Below, piece after piece: positions 13,425 to 14,744 of a DNA stretch of 14,744 nt; position 1 is the stretch's first letter; every line of letters starts with the position of its first letter. Source of the DNA: Paludibacter sp. (GTDB lineage Bacteria > Bacteroidota > Bacteroidia > Bacteroidales > Paludibacteraceae); NCBI GenBank assembly GCA_030655595.1, contig JAUSNQ010000097.1, positions 1 through 14,744 of the forward strand, read 5' to 3'. Position numbers and translations under genes: made by a program. A model generated the notes under the pieces. It did no database searches, was not told where the DNA came from, and saw only the letters and a program-made list of their open reading frames with translations.

Positions 13425-14219
13425 ATGAACACTTATCGCTCTTCTTTTCTTAGTTCGATACCTACAGTGGTAAAGAATTTAATCGCTATCAATGTTATTT
13501 TGTGGTTGGCAACCATCCTGACACCCGGAATTTTTCGTCGTTGGGGTATCACTTTTGAGCTGATTGACATACTCGGGATGCATTATTGGGCATCTGATAA
13601 ATTTAATGTAGCGCAATTAATGACTTACATGTTCATGCATGGTGGTTTGGGACATCTTTTCTTCAATATGTTTGCGCTCTATATGTTTGGAGGTGTTTTG
13701 GAAAACTTCTGGGGTCCAAAACGATTTTTAATTTATTACCTGATTACCGGAGTGGGTGCCGGCATAGTGCAACAAATTTTCTGGTCGGTAGAATACCATG
13801 CCATTATTTCAGCGATGAATGAAGCTATTGCCGCTAATTCCGGGGAAAAATTAATTCCATTTCAACATTTTTTGGAAAAATTTTTCAGATTAAGTAGTTT
13901 ATCTTTGTTCAAAGCACCTGAATTGATTGAATTGAAACGCATGTTTTTGAACTTGCCTGTCACAGTGGGTGCTTCAGGTTCGGTTTTCGGGTTATTGTTG
14001 GCTTTTGGCTGGCTTTTTCCGGAAGTTAAACTGATGCTGTTATTTTTTCCAGTTCCAATCAAAGCCAGAATTTTTGTATTGATATATGGGGTAGCCGAAT
14101 TGTTTTTGGGTGTAGCCAATTTTTCCGGCGATAGTGTCGCGCACTTTGCACACCTTGGGGGAATGATTTTTGGCATCATCCTGATTTTGATATGGAAAAA
14201 ACGACCGTTCAAGTATTGA
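13425..14219 (+). CDS. Rhomboid-family intramembrane serine protease
   Basis: A 264-residue polytopic membrane protein expected to cleave membrane-spanning substrates. The L1/TM2 motif HGGLGHLFFNM (72-82) supplies His77 and Asn81. GASGSVFG (182-189) carries the catalytic Ser184. AHFAHLGGMIFG (239-250) carries the partner His243. A complete Ser-His pair implies an active protease. Between the third helix (about 101-120) and the GASG helix is an unusually long hydrophilic/amphipathic stretch (about 121-178, containing FQHFLEKFF and ELIELKRMF), longer than in GlpG-type rhomboids. A second rhomboid gene follows after 49 bases. Confidence 0.94.
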   Translation: MNTYRSSFLSSIPTVVKNLIAINVILWLATILTPGIFRRWGITFELIDILGMHYWASDKFNVAQLMTYMFMHGGLGHLFFNMFALYMFGGVLENFWGPKRFLIYYLITGVGAGIVQQIFWSVEYHAIISAMNEAIAANSGEKLIPFQHFLEKFFRLSSLSLFKAPELIELKRMFLNLPVTVGASGSVFGLLLAFGWLFPEVKLMLLFFPVPIKARIFVLIYGVAELFLGVANFSGDSVAHFAHLGGMIFGIILILIWKKRPFKY

Positions 14220-14268
14220 TTCTCTCAGATATTTTGTATCGCGATAACATGACATCAAAAGCAATCCT

Positions 14269-14744
14269 ATGAATTTGACTGATAATTTTAAACAAACTTA
14301 CAAACAAGGTAATGCGGCTATCCGGCTGATATATATCAATATTGCCGTTTATTTGGTGTTACATATTTTCATGATCCTGATGAAACTATTTACACTTCAG
14401 GGTGATTTTATTATTGGATATTTTGCCTTGCCTTCCAGTTTGAATTTGTTGCTTTTCAAGCCCTGGACATTGGTGTCGTACATGTTTCTACACAAGGACT
14501 TTTTTCATATTCTTTTCAATATGTTTGCCCTGTACTGGTTTGGGAAACTTTTTTTGATGTTTTTTACTGAAAAACAATTATTCGGTTTGTATTTTTTTGG
14601 TGGATTGACGGCAGGAGTTGTTTATGTGCTGGCATACAATATATTTCCTTTATTTTCTCAAATAGCTGAAATTAGCATTTTGATGGGTGCTTCCGGATCA
14701 ATCATGGCTATTATCGTTGCGTCAGCATTGCAAGCTCCCAATTT
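14269..14744 (+). CDS. Second rhomboid-family protease, 3' end outside window
   Basis: The frame is open from the ATG at 14269 to the window end (158 codons). MNLTDNFKQTYKQGNAAIRL leads into a first helix (about 21-40). FLHKDFFHILFNMFALYWFG (73-92) supplies His80 and Asn84. GASGSIMAI places the catalytic serine at residue 142; the His-bearing helix lies beyond the edge. Loop lengths here are short, unlike the first rhomboid, so the two are diverged paralogues rather than a recent duplication. An ATG at 14250 gives only a 7-codon frame and is not used. Confidence 0.9.
   Translation, partial: MNLTDNFKQTYKQGNAAIRLIYINIAVYLVLHIFMILMKLFTLQGDFIIGYFALPSSLNLLLFKPWTLVSYMFLHKDFFHILFNMFALYWFGKLFLMFFTEKQLFGLYFFGGLTAGVVYVLAYNIFPLFSQIAEISILMGASGSIMAIIVASALQAPN

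Noticed and set aside
1..14744. CRISPR array, tRNA, rRNA, riboswitch or intact defence system
   Set aside because: No regularly spaced repeats, cloverleaf-like or conserved RNA sequences were seen, and the only defence-like genes are fragments apart from dinD.

Overview
The window looks like a chromosomal segment of a member of the Bacteroidota. Supporting signs are the AT-rich DNA, the lack of strong Shine-Dalgarno sequences, several TAnnTTTG promoter elements (one a complete TTTG-N19-TACATTTG ahead of the HU gene), and Bacteroidota-typical families: DUF4301, a membrane sensor domain of the AraC-regulator type, paired ExbB/ExbD/TonB, DUF1573 and tandem rhomboids. I cannot name a genus.

Layout. 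(1) 1-2204, plus strand: the 3' part of a DUF4301 gene cut by the window edge, then a seven-helix membrane protein resembling the sensor half of a membrane AraC regulator but without the DNA-binding half. (2) 3923-2208, minus strand: nadK and murI, stop and start abutting. (3) 4031-7175, plus strand, divergent from nadK: pdxJ, exbB, exbD, tonB-like and a DJ-1/PfpI gene, tightly packed and probably one transcript. (4) 8663-7162, minus strand: an exported DUF1573 protein and the MeaB GTPase; meaB overlaps the DJ-1 gene tail to tail. (5) 8836-12928, the accessory part: a dinD-like gene, then three broken genes (3' end of an endonuclease I gene, 5' end of a secreted DNA/RNA non-specific endonuclease with an in-frame stop, middle of an AAA ATPase/DUF4143 gene), then an apparently intact IS1182-type insertion sequence with perfect 33-bp terminal inverted repeats. 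(6) 12952-14744: an HU gene (minus), a divergent control region with two small palindromes, and two tandem rhomboid protease genes (plus), the second cut by the window end.

How the genes fit together. The conserved blocks serve cofactor and wall-precursor supply (NADP from NadK, D-glutamate from MurI, pyridoxine 5'-phosphate from PdxJ), proton-motive-force transduction to the outer membrane (ExbB/ExbD/TonB), cobalamin-enzyme maintenance (MeaB), nucleoid structure (HU) and membrane proteolysis (rhomboids). Region 5 is a gene graveyard beside a mobile element and is where the genome seems to be rearranging. I see no intact new defence or mobile system. The observations most worth checking are the regulator-like membrane protein without a DNA-binding domain, the cluster of broken nuclease/ATPase genes next to dinD, the insertion sequence placed directly downstream of HU on the same strand, and the first rhomboid with its long loop before the catalytic serine.
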